Assembly (NCBI GenBank): GCA_025765595.1
Contig: JAIVFH010000053.1
Coordinates: 62,001 to 126,000 of the forward strand
Reading direction: 5' to 3'
Length of the DNA: 64,000 nucleotides
Source of the DNA: Obelidium mucronatum
Lineage: Eukaryota > Chytridiomycota > Chytridiomycetes > Chytridiales > Chytriomycetaceae
The notes under the pieces: generated by a model
The model's database searches: none
The model's input: only the letters and a program-made list of their open reading frames with translations
What the model was told of the DNA's origin: nothing
Program-made: the position numbers and the translations under genes
Shown here: piece after piece, positions 1-13,100 of the stretch
Layout of the letters: every line of letters starts with the position of its first letter
Numbering within the stretch: position 1 is the stretch's first letter

Positions 1-879
1 ATGATTGCTTCGAATAATGGATCCAATTCGAGCTGTTGAGGTTGTGTGTTATTTAATAAGGATGTGGATAGAAGAAAAAAAAGGAGGTGATGCGATACAC
101 TAGATGGATCCGCCTGCGGCGGAAAGTCGGAAATAGAATATCATGGAAAGAATTGGAAAAAAAACAAACAAACAGGAATATACCACCTACCATGTAATCC
201 GAACCGGATGGCAATTTGATGGTAACTGAAAGAGCAAGATCCTGGTATTCTACTTGAACAATAGACGGATCCGCCTTGTTGAGACCCTTGACAAAGACGG
301 AAACCGTGACAAAGTTTTCATTCTGGAACCATTCGTGGCGAATCTAACGGGAACATTGAGTACCACTTGATAGATTAATAAAGAAATATATACCTTTGAC
401 GGGGGCAGGAATGCGGCCGCCGGAGTGATGGGGGCGGCCGACGTGGTTCCCTGGACGGTTTCTTGTTGTTGTTGTTGTTGTTGTTGTTCGGGCTGGGCAG
501 CCGGCGCAATCTGGTTCACCTGGGCGTCCTCCTCGATGCCCGCGGCCTGGTCGCGGCAGCCGCGGCGGCGCGCCTCGGCCAGGTTCGCCTTTGCGCCGGC
601 GGGGTTGCCGAGGTCGCGCTGGGCGACGGCCTTGCGGAAGAAGGCGCGCGCGGCGAGCGCGGCGTCGCCGGCCTTTTCGGCGGCGAGCAGCGCCGAGTTG
701 GCGTCGAGCAGCGCCAGCCGCGGCTGCTTCAGCGCGAGGTGAGTCACGCTGCGCTTGAGGAAATGCTCCGCCGACGGCCGCGCCTCGACCGCGAGCGTGT
801 ACTGCCGCAGCGCCTCCGCAAAGTCGCTCTCGACGTACGCCGCGTTGCCGAGGTGGAGCGCTGCACTGCCGTCGTTCAT
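1..879 (-). CDS. SGT1: SGT1-like co-chaperone (TPR-CS), 3' end outside window
   Basis: Exons on the minus strand are 394-879, 191-343 and 1-32, and the gene runs off the window. The start is the ATG at 877-879. Residues 1 to ~120 form TPR-like helices (GNAAYVESDFAEALRQYT). A Gln run (positions 463-488) and a linker follow. Exon 2 opens the CS domain (IRHEWFQNENFVTVSVFVK), and exon 3 restores its conserved LELDPLFEAI stretch, which fixes both introns (344-393 and 33-190, both GT-AG). SGT1 proteins link HSP90 to Skp1/SCF ubiquitin ligases, kinetochore assembly and immune-receptor stability; that role is inferred from the family. The C-terminal SGS domain would lie outside the window. The first exon is very GC-rich (47 of 60 bases at 601-660) while exon 2 and the introns are AT-rich. 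Confidence 0.93.
463..488 (+). repeat. TTG trinucleotide run (poly-Gln in SGT1)
   Basis: This is a perfect TTG repeat on the plus strand. It is read as CAA codons for a Gln run between the TPR and CS domains of the SGT1-like gene, and is a likely length-variable microsatellite. Confidence 0.85.
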
Positions 880-1010
880 TGCTTTCTTTTTGTTTATTTG
901 ATTTTATTTATTAGTATTTCAATTCGATTTGATTTCGTGTTTTGAATTTCTTTTCTTTGCATTTGGAAAAACTGTCGAGTCACAAAGAAATCGCAAGAAA
1001 AAAAAATACC
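880..1010. promoter_or_regulatory. Divergent promoter, SGT1 / coiled-coil gene
   Basis: Only 131 bp separate the two start codons, so both promoters must share this AT-rich interval with its TTTATTTATTAG-type tracts. No consensus TATA or named operator was recognised. Confidence 0.5.
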
Positions 1011-3703
1011 ATGACAGCACTGGCGTCCCTTCGGATTCACGACGCTGCGAAACAGCAACAGCAACAGCAGCCAGCCTTCATCATAAAAGCAACAACCACC
1101 ACTGGCGCCAGACAGCGCCGTGCTTCGTGGGCCCATCCAACGGGGGTTGGCGTTGGCGTTGTCTTTGGAAAAGAGGGTCCAAAGGGGGAGGGTCTGGACT
1201 TTGTCGCAACCAGTCCAGCAACCCAAACACAGCCAACAACGACAGCCACGCCGCAGTCTGCTCAATCCCAACTGCCATCGTCGATTGCGGGGTTGCAGGG
1301 TCAACAGGGAACCCAGGCTCTTCAGCACATGCTCATGTCACTGATGAGTCACCACATTATTCAGTTGCAACAACAATCATCAGCAACTCCGCCACAACCC
1401 AGTCCCGCCCAGCAACTCGAACAAATCACGCCTGCTGGATCAGACTTTCAATCAGGTGATGCTGCTGCAGCAGATGCCGCCTCTCTCGCGGCTCTCCAAA
1501 ACGAACTATCGCCTTTCCCAGTGATTATTTGGCCCCTCTTGCTTCTTTTCCGATCAGCCATACATTTGATATCTCTCTGTTCATCAACTCTTGCTTTTGA
1601 GTTCAAATTTATCCAAATCACTTCCCACTCATTCAGTGTCCGTGCGTCGTCGCCATCACAATCACAATCACAATCGCAAACGGACACAAAGTCATCCTCA
1701 GCCTCCTCACCGACGGAAAGCAATTTGTCGGCTTTGTCTGTACCCGATTCACCATTTTCATCACATCAGCCGCAACAACAACAGCTTCAATTACGCCATC
1801 CATCCTCTCCACCACCGCCCGTTCAAACACAGCAGCTGTTTTTATACCACCACCATCACTTGAGTAGTACTCAAAAGTGCGCCAATTTAGTCAAGTTGGA
1901 GTCTCTTTCCAGTCATATTCGGCATTTACGGTGTATCGTGGAAGCCGAAAGGAATGCCAGAACTGAAATTAGTAGAGTCCATGCAAAGACTGTTTTACTT
2001 GTTGAAGAGCAACGGGATATTATTGACAAGCTGGAAGGCAAGGATAATTTTTTTAGCTTCTTTTTTTTTGTGTCTTAATTTTATTTTCTGTCAAGTACTA
2101 ACCGAACTGTTGTCAATCTTTAGACACCATCTCAAACCTGAAAGAACAAGTAGATAGCTTGAGCGCCCGACTTATTGAGGCGCTTTGTGACAAGTCTTCT
2201 GGCTCGCGTCGAATCGACTCTGCTTGTTATACCAAGGACCAAATTCCACCATTTACCCCTGACCAATATACCTCCAATGTGCCACAGCACCCACAGCAGC
2301 AGGATCAAGACAGAATATTTTCTCCTCCCTCTGCAATCTTTCAGCTTCGTCTTCCAGACGACATCCTCGACAATATTTCTGAACATGAACTCCAGTACGA
2401 CTCTGACGACGACGACGCCCACTCAGACTGCGAATGCGACTCAACTACAGACTCTCCTGAAACCCTTGAATCATTTGGACAAGACGAAGACGAAGACTAT
2501 GAAGACGATGAAGAGCCACTCGAAGGTGCCGACATTTTCGCCCGCCCCTCGACTCCCCCCAACCAATCCTTCCAAACCCCTGCATGTCTTCTCTCTCTCA
2601 GCACCCAGAACCTGGTTCAATCTCTTCTCAGCAACACGTCTCCAAACAGTCTCCCCACTCTCCTCGACACGCTGGCCAGCACACTTCCACTGACACCTGT
2701 TCTATGCGCACAAACCGCCATCCAAAGTCTACTAATATTTATGAACGGAACCACCTCCACCACCACCACCACCACCATGACACCGCCTCGTGGCAACAAC
2801 TGTAAGAAACCAACCACGCCACTCCAATCATCATCACCCACAGCAACAACAACAACAGCAACAACAACAACCAACATCACTCCACAAGACCTGGCCTCCC
2901 AAGCACGCGACCTATTCCAAACGCACATGGCGCTCTTGAGCATCCATTGCACGCAACCCAGCGCGGCGACACGGCAAGCAACGTTACAACAACTGGCTGT
3001 GTTTACACATGACAGGAAGCGGGGGGGATCCAAAGACTTGAGCAGCAGCAGCAGCAGCAGCAATAACCACGACAACAACAACAGTAATAATAGCCAACAA
3101 AGTCTTGCAATCGTATCGGTATCACCCAAGGAGTCAATTGACCAATACGACGACGCCGCCGACGCCGACACGGACGACTCAAGAAACGCGCTTCCGTGGA
3201 AAAAAGCGTTTGGAATGCTTGTATACGTGCTGGTTGATTTAGAAGTTGTTGAAGCAGGGGATGTGTGCATGTGGTGGAAACGGGAGAAGGAAGTCAAAGG
3301 GGATATGTTTGCAGAGTGTTGTGGGTTTATGGATCGGTTGTGTATGACGTTGGAAGAGTATTGTAGTGCGAGTGAAGAGGAGGAGGAAGAGGAGGAGGAG
3401 GAGGAGGAGGAGGAGAGTGATGAGGAGGAAAGCGGTGATGAAGATGAAGGCGGTGAGGATGATGATGATGCAGAGGAGGAAGAAGAGGAATGGGACGATG
3501 ATGAAGACTTGCTTGGAGATCTCCCCGCTGTCAAATCTATTCCTGTTGTGTTTGCAGATGATACAAGGGAGGAGGACCACGACAAGGTGGAGCTCGTGTT
3601 GAAGGAAATCGAACTCCAGAGTCGGCGGAAAGCGAATATCATGTTGGAGGAACAAGATTCAGATGGAGGAGTGATGGAACGTAGGGTTTCGTTCAATGTG
3701 TGA
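1011..3703 (+). CDS. Low-complexity acidic coiled-coil protein, unknown function
   Basis: The start is the ATG at 1011. Exons are 1011-2037 and 2124-3703, total 2,607 nt (868 aa). The intron 2038-2123 starts with GC, not GT (AAG|GCAAGG...TTTAG). It joins IIDKLE to DTISNLKEQVDSL, restoring a continuous coiled coil at about residues 300-365. The N-terminus is Gln/Ser/Pro-rich. The C-terminal third holds Asp/Glu stretches, including an unbroken run of Glu codons at ~3375-3416, and ends in RRVSFNV. A hydrophobic insert encoded by ~1521-1601 is out of character with its flanks and has GT/AG ends and a length of 81 nt. It may be an extra in-frame intron. I recognise no catalytic domain. The composition suggests a nuclear or scaffold protein, but that is only inference. 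Confidence 0.7.
2038..2123 (+). other. GC-AG intron
   Basis: The donor context is GGAAG|GCAAGG and the acceptor is CTTTAG. No GT donor nearby keeps the reading frame, whereas this junction gives an uninterrupted heptad pattern. Confidence 0.75.
3375..3420 (+). repeat. GAG/GAA repeat (poly-Glu)
   Basis: This is a near-perfect GAG/GAA purine repeat in coding sequence. It gives a run of 14 acidic residues, and the antisense strand is an open CTC/TTC shadow frame with no coding meaning. Confidence 0.8.
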
Positions 3704-4135
3704 GTTTTTTTTTGAGGTTCTCAGCGAGGGGGAATCTTGTACATCCCACTTTATTTTCGTGTACTAAACTTGTCTTCTTGTGGTAACATGTGCAATGGAA
3801 GTAAAAAAAAAATATGCTTCCACATTTGGTATAACCCGGCAGCTTCGTGTTTTAATAATGTCGAGAAGAACGGCGTTCTGCCACCTTACCAGTGTGACTC
3901 CCAAACCCATACTATACAAATAAGCCAATATCTTTTGCACGATAGCATCTCCTTGATTGGCAGCGCTGGTGAATCATTTCTCCGCTTTACATTTTAACTT
4001 TTAGGGGTTCAAGAATCTAATAATTTTTTTTGGCTCTTCCTCTTTGGCTGTTCAATCAAGTAAGTTCTCACTTTTTGCTTCCAATTACTATTTATAAATA
4101 TAAAAAGCGGCGAAAAATTTGCATTCAAATTGAAA
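3704..4135. other. Convergent intergenic region, nothing recognised
   Basis: This is a 3'-to-3' gap between two convergent genes. It holds AT-rich runs expected of both 3' UTRs. A short open frame at 3737-3997 has no coding signature. I see no RNA gene. Confidence 0.6.
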
Positions 4136-7100
4136 TCAACGCGGTCTTCTTTTCCGTGTGACAGAAGGCTTTTGGTGAGATTTGGTCACGTCCAAGCTTG
4201 AGTCAGAACTCTCTTCATCATCAACGGCTTTCTACAATTCAAACCATTAGACCACTTTGATAAAAAAAACAAGGCCTTACTTTGGACGAAGAACTCTCGA
4301 ATGGCTTTTTTGCTGGTTTCCCTTTGGTTTGCAAAAAGCCTGGTTTGAGAAACGGTACTTCCTTTTCGTCATCTGTGGAATTTACAAGACCAGGCATATC
4401 GCCACGCGAAGTTCCAACTCTCTTTGACGAAGCTGATTGCTTTTTCACAGCGGGAGATTTCGACACTTTTTCTGGAACCTTTTTGGGCACTGTCGACTCA
4501 TCCTCTGATGAGGAAGCCATTAACGGAGGCGGACCATCTGAGTCAGAATCTTGAGGTAAAGGTTTGCTGGCAGGCGAAGAATTGGACTTTTCCAATGGAG
4601 TTTTCCGAATGGGGGCCCCTTTTTTGGATGTTGGCTTTTTGTTGCTACTATCCGCGTCGTCGGAAGATTCAGAAGAAACTAGGCCGGGCATTTCCTCCGA
4701 TTCGCCTGAATGTAAACCAATGTCAGAAACGAACAAAATATTCATACACCCACCGTCACGAATAGCACCCAACGCTTGTTGAGCCTCTTTACTCCCCTTC
4801 TCCGCAGCCTTCTTATACCATGTGATTGCTGATGCATCGTCTTTCTTCCACTTGAGATAAAGATCGCCCAATCGCTTCTGTGCCAACGGGATCCCCGCCT
4901 GAGCCGCTTTTTCGAAAAGAGGAAACGCCTTTTCGTAATCACGCTCATCGCAGTAAATCTCAGCTAAATTAACACCAGCAACGGTTTCACCCTTGTCGAG
5001 AGCTTGTTTGTAGTATTCAGCAGCTAGTTCGAGATTTTTTGCAACACCATAACCAAATTGATGACAGTATCCCAGCTTTGTCAGCGCACGTGGAAAGCCT
5101 TGGTTCGCTGCCTGGGTAAACCAATGCATAGCTTCCTGATGGTTCGTTGCCCCATCTCCATCAATGAAGCAACACTCTCCTAACCAGAATTGAGAACCTG
5201 CGAACCCTTTTTTGGCGCTTGGCTCCAACGCTGCCTTGGCCCTTTTGACGTTTCTAACAACACCTGCACCTCCAAGAAGGCATTGGCCAACCAAACATTC
5301 GGCTTCGGGGTTGCCTTTTTTGGAAAGTTTTTCAAATAATTTGAAAGCCCTGGCTGCGTCCTTTGGAATATCTTTTCCTTTTCCGTTCAAGTAGACTTCT
5401 CCGAGCTTTAAGGTTGCGGAATCGACGCCAAGTTGGTCCGCTTTGATCCACAACTCCATAGCCTTCTTGCGATCTTTCTTTTCACCATTTGTTCCGTTGA
5501 AATAGCAATCAGCCATATGCATCAAAGCAGATGGGTCATTTCGAGCAACGGCCGCTTTATACCACGTATGAGGGCGATCTGGCGCATCGTCACCGCCGCT
5601 TTCGGAACCGGACAACAAAGCAGGAATGTCGTCGTCATCATCTACTAATGGCCGGTGTTAATGACAGTGCCAAGAAAGATGATTTTGACCAAATAAAAAC
5701 CCAACCATCAGTCGCGATTTCCAGCTTCTCGCGTCCCTTAGTATTCTTCTTTGGAGTTTCCGAAGCAGAATAAAAGTTGTCCGAATCTGACTCGAGACTG
5801 GGCATGCTGTTACTGTCATCATCATCGTTTGCGCTGGACGGCTTTGGTTTCTTGCTGGTGGTGCCTGGATAAATGTTAAAAACCCGGCTTTTAATTGGCC
5901 AAACAAAACAAATAAAAACCTTTCTCAGGCCGCGAGGAAGAAGCATTCGGAGTGGCGGCAGGTGTCGCCTTTTGGGCCGACGCCAACACAGTCTTTTGAT
6001 TCAAAGCCTTCAGAGCCGCCTTCAATTCATTCAAACTCCTGCCCTCTTTAGAATTCAACAACAAACTCTTTCCAGCAACATCCAAGGCATTTTTGACAAA
6101 CTCGGTCGTTTTGAAGGAATCCTTGTAGAAAAACACTAACGAATTATTTCCAAGGCTTGCGATCTTTTCTACAATTTTCAAAAACGTTGGTGCCGATATC
6201 CAAGACGGGGTTCCCATAGGTTTAGTGGATGCGGGGTGATCCTGTTGGACAAGGAGCATTCGAGCAAATGCAAGACGAAGAATCTGAGTCTCATCAACAT
6301 CAGCAGTTCTGAATGCTTCCACAACCCTTGTCACCAGCGCCTTTGTTGAATCAAACTGTTTCAACACCCCGGTCTCAATTGGCTTGTTGAGAAGGTTTTT
6401 GATTTTGTCGGCGCCAGTTTGAAACACCCTCCAAGGGAGAACGAAAGGCTTCTCACTACCCAAAAGGAAAATCACCGTAAGAATCTCAATCAAGTTGCAA
6501 ATGGCTCCAAGATTGGTAATTTTGAACAGGTTTTGCCCAAAATCTAGAGACTCTCTCAAAATTTCAGTCGCAGACGACAAGAAGTCAACCACCGTCGCAG
6601 AGCGTACGCATTGGTGGACATTCTCGATCATATTTCGGATATATTTCGAATGCACCTCGCCTTTCGCTGTCAACGTCTGGGCAGATGTCTTGAATCGAGT
6701 ACTCAAGAAATCTGCTTCCTTGCTGAGGAGCATTGCCCCACCCAGAACAGCATCCAAATCGAACTCTCCGCTAGTTCTTGTCAGTTCCTTCATACTTAGC
6801 GTTTTTTCCTTCAAGTAAACAAACACAAACTGCCACACATCATTTGGAATCCTTCGTTCGGCCAGGGACAATGTCCAGCAATGTCCATCGTCCCAATGCT
6901 CCAAACTACCAAGGAAACGCTTCATGGCCATACCAGAAATCACTTCAAAGTGGTCTTTTTGGGAAACTGGAATGAGCCCCGATGAAAACCCAATCAAGTA
7001 AACCAAGTAGTTCAGCAGAGAAGATTTACGGTTGTCGAATTCCGTGTTGTTGGAAACAACATGCCCGTAAGCACAACTCGAATTTGGACATTTCCCATTG

Positions 7101-10100
7101 ATCAAGGCTCCTTGCAAACACAGCTTTCCAAGGCCAGAAGACGACAAGCAGCTATTTACCATGGAGCTACAAATATTCAAAATTGTGAAACTCATGGACG
7201 ACTGGGCCAAGGAATAGAAGGCTCCGGTGCTGCAAACATAGCGCCCAGCTGAGTCGGTACGAATTTCTGCATTCGATGATTCCAAAGAAAGACTGCTGCG
7301 TTCGAAAACCCCCTTATAGCATATACGCTCGTTCGGAGCATTTCCGACGAATGCGTAGAAGACCTGCTCCACTTGCTTGTAAAGTGCATCGCGTGCGCCA
7401 ATATTTGAGAGCTCTGAAATCCGAGTCATCACGGAGGTTCCATCGGTTGGGAATTGAGCTGTAACGCCAGACAATCGTCCACTATTCAAACCTATTTGCA
7501 ACTCAACAAGATGAGAAAAAGCCCAACACTACAAGAAACAGATAATTACGCACCCGCCATGAAAGTGCGATACACCATTATAAGCTGCAAAGCCGTTTCA
7601 ACAAGATCCAACAAAGACTTGATTTCAGCTGCAACTTTCACCCGCTGGATGTTTCTATGCTGCATCATTCGGCCAGCCAAACTCAATTTTAGAGCCAGCA
7701 GCATTTCAGACAGCTCCTGTGCACCAATCAGCGACTCCGTAACTCTTCTGGTACCGATAAACTGCTGAACCGAAAGGACTTCAATCCACTTGTTCTGAAC
7801 AATAACAGCAACAGCACGGGGCAGTTTCCCCTTCATCAAAATAACTGGATTCAACGTTTTCAAAACCAATCCACTGCTTCCCAATTCCGAAGCCAGCATG
7901 AGAGACGGCAAGGTATTATGGTCGTCCTTGAACAGTGCTTCAAGACCAGGAGTGACGTGGTTCCAAAAGAACTTCAACAGACAATCCAGTCCTTTCACAT
8001 TTCCAACAGTGCCTCCGATTTCCTTGTAAAACCTCACTGCTGCCAAAGGGCTTCCGGCATCCAAATCCATAACTTTTGCAGCTCCTTCATAATCCTGCTG
8101 TGATGCAAATGTGTTGGCAAGTTCTGGATACATGGCATGACTGCGGTAGAGATCCTTTTTTACGGAAACATCTTGATTGATTTCAATGGCGTCAACTTTT
8201 TCACGTTTGCTTATGATGTGGTTTGAAAGAACCATGGCAGAAACTTTCTCAATTGTAGCCACGTCTGGGACTTCATTGTTTTGAATGAGAAGTTTTGCAG
8301 TACTAAGAGCGTCAAGACTGCAGGTGGGGGCCTTGAGAAAGTCTTGAAGAGCCTCTTTTGGCTTGTCGAGCTTCAGTAACGCTGCACCGGATAAATCAAA
8401 TCGAGACACTTTGTGGAAACAGGCAACGGCATCCATTTGTTTCTGGGTCACGAGTTCATACATTGCAGAAGATTCATGAAACTTGTCAGAGTCCTAATCA
8501 ACAACAGAAAAAACTGGAGCTCAGACGACTTCGAGAACAAAAAATCACAAAATCAATAACTACCCAGTAGCAACGGGCGGCAAGCAAAATATCCTTCTGC
8601 GACAACTTTTCAAAGGCATGTGCCCTTTTGAATAATTCACCAGCTTCAAAGTTCAATTGCTTGAATTCTCTGCCTTTTGGTAGTGATCGAGCGGCCTCTC
8701 GCTTGATGAACGCCTTACAACGAAGAGTGTCACCACTAACTTCCGATTTTCCTTGCGCACGCAGCGCCCTCTCATACGAGATCAACGCGTCATCATAAAG
8801 GCCTTGTTCAAATAGCGAACCTGCTTGATTATACCACTCTGCCGGTGACAAACCGGACGCAGAGAACTTTCCGGATCGCTCATCATCACTTGTAACAACC
8901 AATTTCTTACTTTCCCAAAGTCTAAACATTGGCATTCGCTTGGCCACATCTTCATCCCAAATCCAGAGCTAAACCATAAGTACAAGTTGAATAACACAAC
9001 GTCAAAATTTAACGAGTCAAACAACTCAACCCACCCTTGAACGCGCACGTGTAATAGCCGTATATAAAATCTTTAATTCGGTGGCGAGAAAGTGGTGCTT
9101 TTCCGCTTCGAGAGGCGGGTATTTTTCTGTATTTCCTTCAACGTCAGCCAAAAACACACGCCACTAGGCATTGCGGAAAAAAAGGAACAAAAAATTCCAT
9201 CAGCACTATAAATAACAATAAATAAATATTTGAAGCTCACATGATTATCCGTTCCTTGACTATGCGTCAAAAGATTCATCAACACAACATCGCGAAACTC
9301 CATTCCTTTTTGAAAAAAAAAAAAAAAAAAAAGAGTTCAGACAAACAAAACAGCTACACAAAAGAAAAACAAACCATACCTTTCGCTTGCTCCACGGTCA
9401 TCACCAATGCAAAGTCTTTGTCCAACGCCTTCTTCACTTTCGCAACTTCTTCCAAAGTACGGACTAAAATCACTTGCCCAGCCCCAAACTCAATAGGCTC
9501 TCCATCCGTTTTACCACCCTTTAAAAAGGACACAATATTGTCAGAGGCGTTATTTTGAAGTACCAGCACTGGTTGAGGTCCCGGAATTGCCTTTTTTTTT
9601 GTCGAAAAAAAATGTCAAAAAAAGAAAAAAATGAAAGAAATAAGTTGACTTACACCAACTTCTCCGGCAACAGTATCTATAGAGCCCGTGAAGTGTTTCC
9701 GAAGAAGAGCAAGTACAGATGCAGCAACTTGAAGAATCCCATCGTGAGATCGGTCTTGAAAAGAAAATTAGGGTTTTAAAAAATCTTCCGAAAAAAAAAA
9801 AAATGACAAAGAAAACACAAATTCAACTCACAATTCTTGGTCAACTGAAATACTTTGGGTGCAGCAGAAATCGCTTTGGTTGGAAAAAGTGTAGTGTAGA
9901 TCATGGACGACAAATCTTCAAAACGAAACACGGATCCACGATGAATAACCTGGGCAGTATCTCCAGCAAACATGAGGCCATGCTCAGGATCCGAACAGAG
10001 CGTGACGAGAGGCATGATTTGAGCCATTGTCAAATCTTGGACTTCATCCAAAAACACTTGATTAAACATGAGTTTCCCAAGACGTGGATCTTTTTCGTCA

Positions 10101-13100
10101 ATCATTTTGGCAATGGCGCGGTTGACTTCATTGGCTCTACAGATTGAAATTGTGTTCAGTAAACTTACTCCAATAAAAAAATCAACTCAACAACAGATAT
10201 AACAAAACGAACCTATCCTGCTCATCCAACTTTCTAGGAATCTCTGAAAACTCCAACTTCCCATTCACAAATGCTCGAAACCTTTCCAACTTTTTGGCAT
10301 TATACGCCTCAAAAAGGTCATACAGCTTGTCTCGATTCTTTGAAAAGGAATGATACGCCCGTTGACTCAACTCCACATACTGTTGTCGCGTCAAACGGCC
10401 GTCGGGACTCGTTGCAGCCGCTTCATGTCCCTTTATCACTCCCATAATTTCCGTAAACGCAGCTGATGCTTCCACTCCGGAAGTCAGCTTTTTATCCAGA
10501 GATTTGAAAATTTCTTCAAACCGTTCGAAATCGGCATTCCGCTCTGCCGAATCACCCTCCGAGAAACTTGTATCTTCTTCAAGTCCAAGATACACGCGAA
10601 CCATACTCAAAAACTTTTTGTAATGCACAAACAAGGGGAAATCTGCATCCTTCAAGTCCCCAAACGATTTAGGAAGATTCTGGATATATTCCTCTTCCCC
10701 TTCAAAACTGGTTGTCGAAGAGTCGTTGGATGTTGAAGACAAACCTCCCCCATGCAAAGGAGAGGAAAGTTCCTCCTCAAACGAAATCAGCTCCCCATTT
10801 TGATTCACTACACCACCCAGCTCAGTTTCATTATCAGCCATCCCAACAGCAGGGTCATACAAGTTCATGCTTTCAATGAATTCAGCCAATACTTTTTGGT
10901 TCCCACCAGGGTTCAATGACTTTGAAAGGTTTCGGTAGTAGCTTTGTACACGGCCACAGAATTTGGGACTTGCCGTGACAAAAAGTTGTCGAAACCGTAG
11001 CTTTCTAACTCCATTAATATCGCCTTGCTCTTTTGTTTCTGCAGCCGCTGCGTAAACAGAAGGGTTTATTCCCAGCGACTTTGAAATGGCTCCGTGGGTG
11101 TTGAAATCAACCATTCGTGCATGCCAGTGAGATAATAGACGAAAAATACTGCATGAAGTCTTTCCTGTTCCTGATCGGCCAATCACTATGACCGAGTTGG
11201 TGTGCTGCAGAATTTCATGTTCCTGTTCACTGATTGAAAAGGGGAATTCGGTATCTTCCTTGTCGTTTTGATCCGAAATCAGCCAACAAAGCATCATCTA
11301 TGTAGATAGGACGATGGGAGAAAACCAAAATTAAATGATACGTTACTTGCGATTCCAAATAGAAACTATACCTTGGAAAGAGGAATAAACTTTGCAGTAA
11401 CAGCTTGCTCGTGCATTTTAAGAACAGATAAAGGATCACTTGATCCTTCAAAGTCAAAAGTGACCTTGTGTCCTTTGTCATCGCCAGCATCTGTCCATGT
11501 CACTGGAACCACAAATCCGCCCCCACTGCCATTTGATCTTTGTTTACAACGGTCAATGTGGAGTGATGAGTAGGCCTTATGAGCAGCCTGTATGTATTCA
11601 ACAGCATCGACGACATCCTTATGGTTTCCAATTGATTGGATTCGAATCACTTGAGAATACATGCGGTTGATTTCTAGATATGCCACTTCCACTTGCCATA
11701 CAATACGCAGATTATTCTAGGGAGGAATGTTTTAAACGATGGCGTGAGTTTTCTATGAAGAATCGTAAATTTGGCAAACTGACCAACACTTTACTCTCGT
11801 ATAGCACAACTTTGGTGTCTGCAACCAAAGAACACGCTACACTATTTGTCCACTGTCCATTTGCAATCATGGCAATATTCTTCATGACAGGAACAAACGC
11901 TGAGAGATTCTTTCTCCTCATTTTCCTGAAAATTCCCACCGCTCGATCCGCCAGTTGAATAGTCCACACCCAATCCAGCGGAGACATTTTCAAAATGCTT
12001 TCCAAGGGTTCGCGAGTTCGAGACAAGATAATATCACTCGCCAGCAGTTGACTAGACTTGTCCACTGCACCCCAAGTGTTACCAGTCCCAGATACGTCCT
12101 CTCCACTCTTCTCGTCGCCATCGCCACTGCCGTTATCCAGCATCTCTTCTGCTTTTTCACGTTCATGTCTTGCTTGCAATTCTGATGTCTCTACGTCTTC
12201 AATGCGGGAGTTGTCATATACACTCAAATCCCCAAGCAACTCTCGCCCACCATAGTCTTCTTCCAGTATTACAGCACCCGGAGATAAATCAAACATCAAT
12301 TGATACATTTTGAAAAGAGTTCCACGGATTTCAAAGAGACTTCTGCAGTCTGGGTTGTGGTAGTCAGGGGGGTCATCGGGATCCATACGAGCAGCGATAT
12401 AGGGAAGCATTGGTCTCAATCCATCCAAATTTTGAGGGATCGCAAAAGACAGTTTAGAGAGGCAGAGTAATTCATCGCTGGAAAGGCTCAAGTCGCGTTT
12501 TTTGGGAGCAACGGTTTGGTGGGCGTCATGCACGGATGTATCTGTCGTCGATTCGATGATTCTTTGGAGAAATGACTGTTGAAGTCGATAGTTCTGCGGT
12601 TTTTGGTGAGACAAGTGTGATTATTGCGTAGCGCAAGCCAAAGAGACCCTAACCATGCATCCAAGACAAGTATCATAGTGTAACCAAGACATGGCATCAC
12701 ATAGCGCCACATGGACGTCCTCACTTGTTTTGTCACTGCAAAGATTGTTGAATGACACAATATCATCCAGAACGTATGTCTTGAAGAAGCTCCTCATTCT
12801 CTCATAGTGATGAAGAATTTGAGCGGATGATGGTTTCTCGATAGAATGCAGTTTAGATGGCGTTGGTGTTGGCTGTGTGATATAATGTTGTTGGTTTGGT
12901 TGGGCCACTTGACATCGAAAACAAAGCCGCGCACCTTTCCGCCCGCGCGCGCGACGGGCATCGGCCTTCCCCTGTTTGCGTCCATCCACTCGACGACGTC
13001 CGGCGGCAGCGCCACAATGTCAGCCAGCAGCTCGCTGCGCGCGTCGACTTCGCGGACCAGCGCGCGCGCCGCCGGCGCCTTGCCTTTTTTAGACTCAGGC

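Noticed and set aside
463..945. Long plus-strand open frames across the GC-rich SGT1 first exon
   Set aside because: They are antisense shadows. The minus strand encodes a clear TPR-CS protein with conserved splice joins.
2617..3696. 359-codon minus-strand frame opposite the acidic protein
   Set aside because: It is mostly poly-Ser/Leu from the antisense of GAG/CAG repeats and has no homology features. The plus strand has the coherent coiled-coil gene.
3737..3997. 86-codon plus-strand frame in the convergent gap
   Set aside because: It has biased AT-rich composition, no motif and no splice context. It lies in 3' UTR space.
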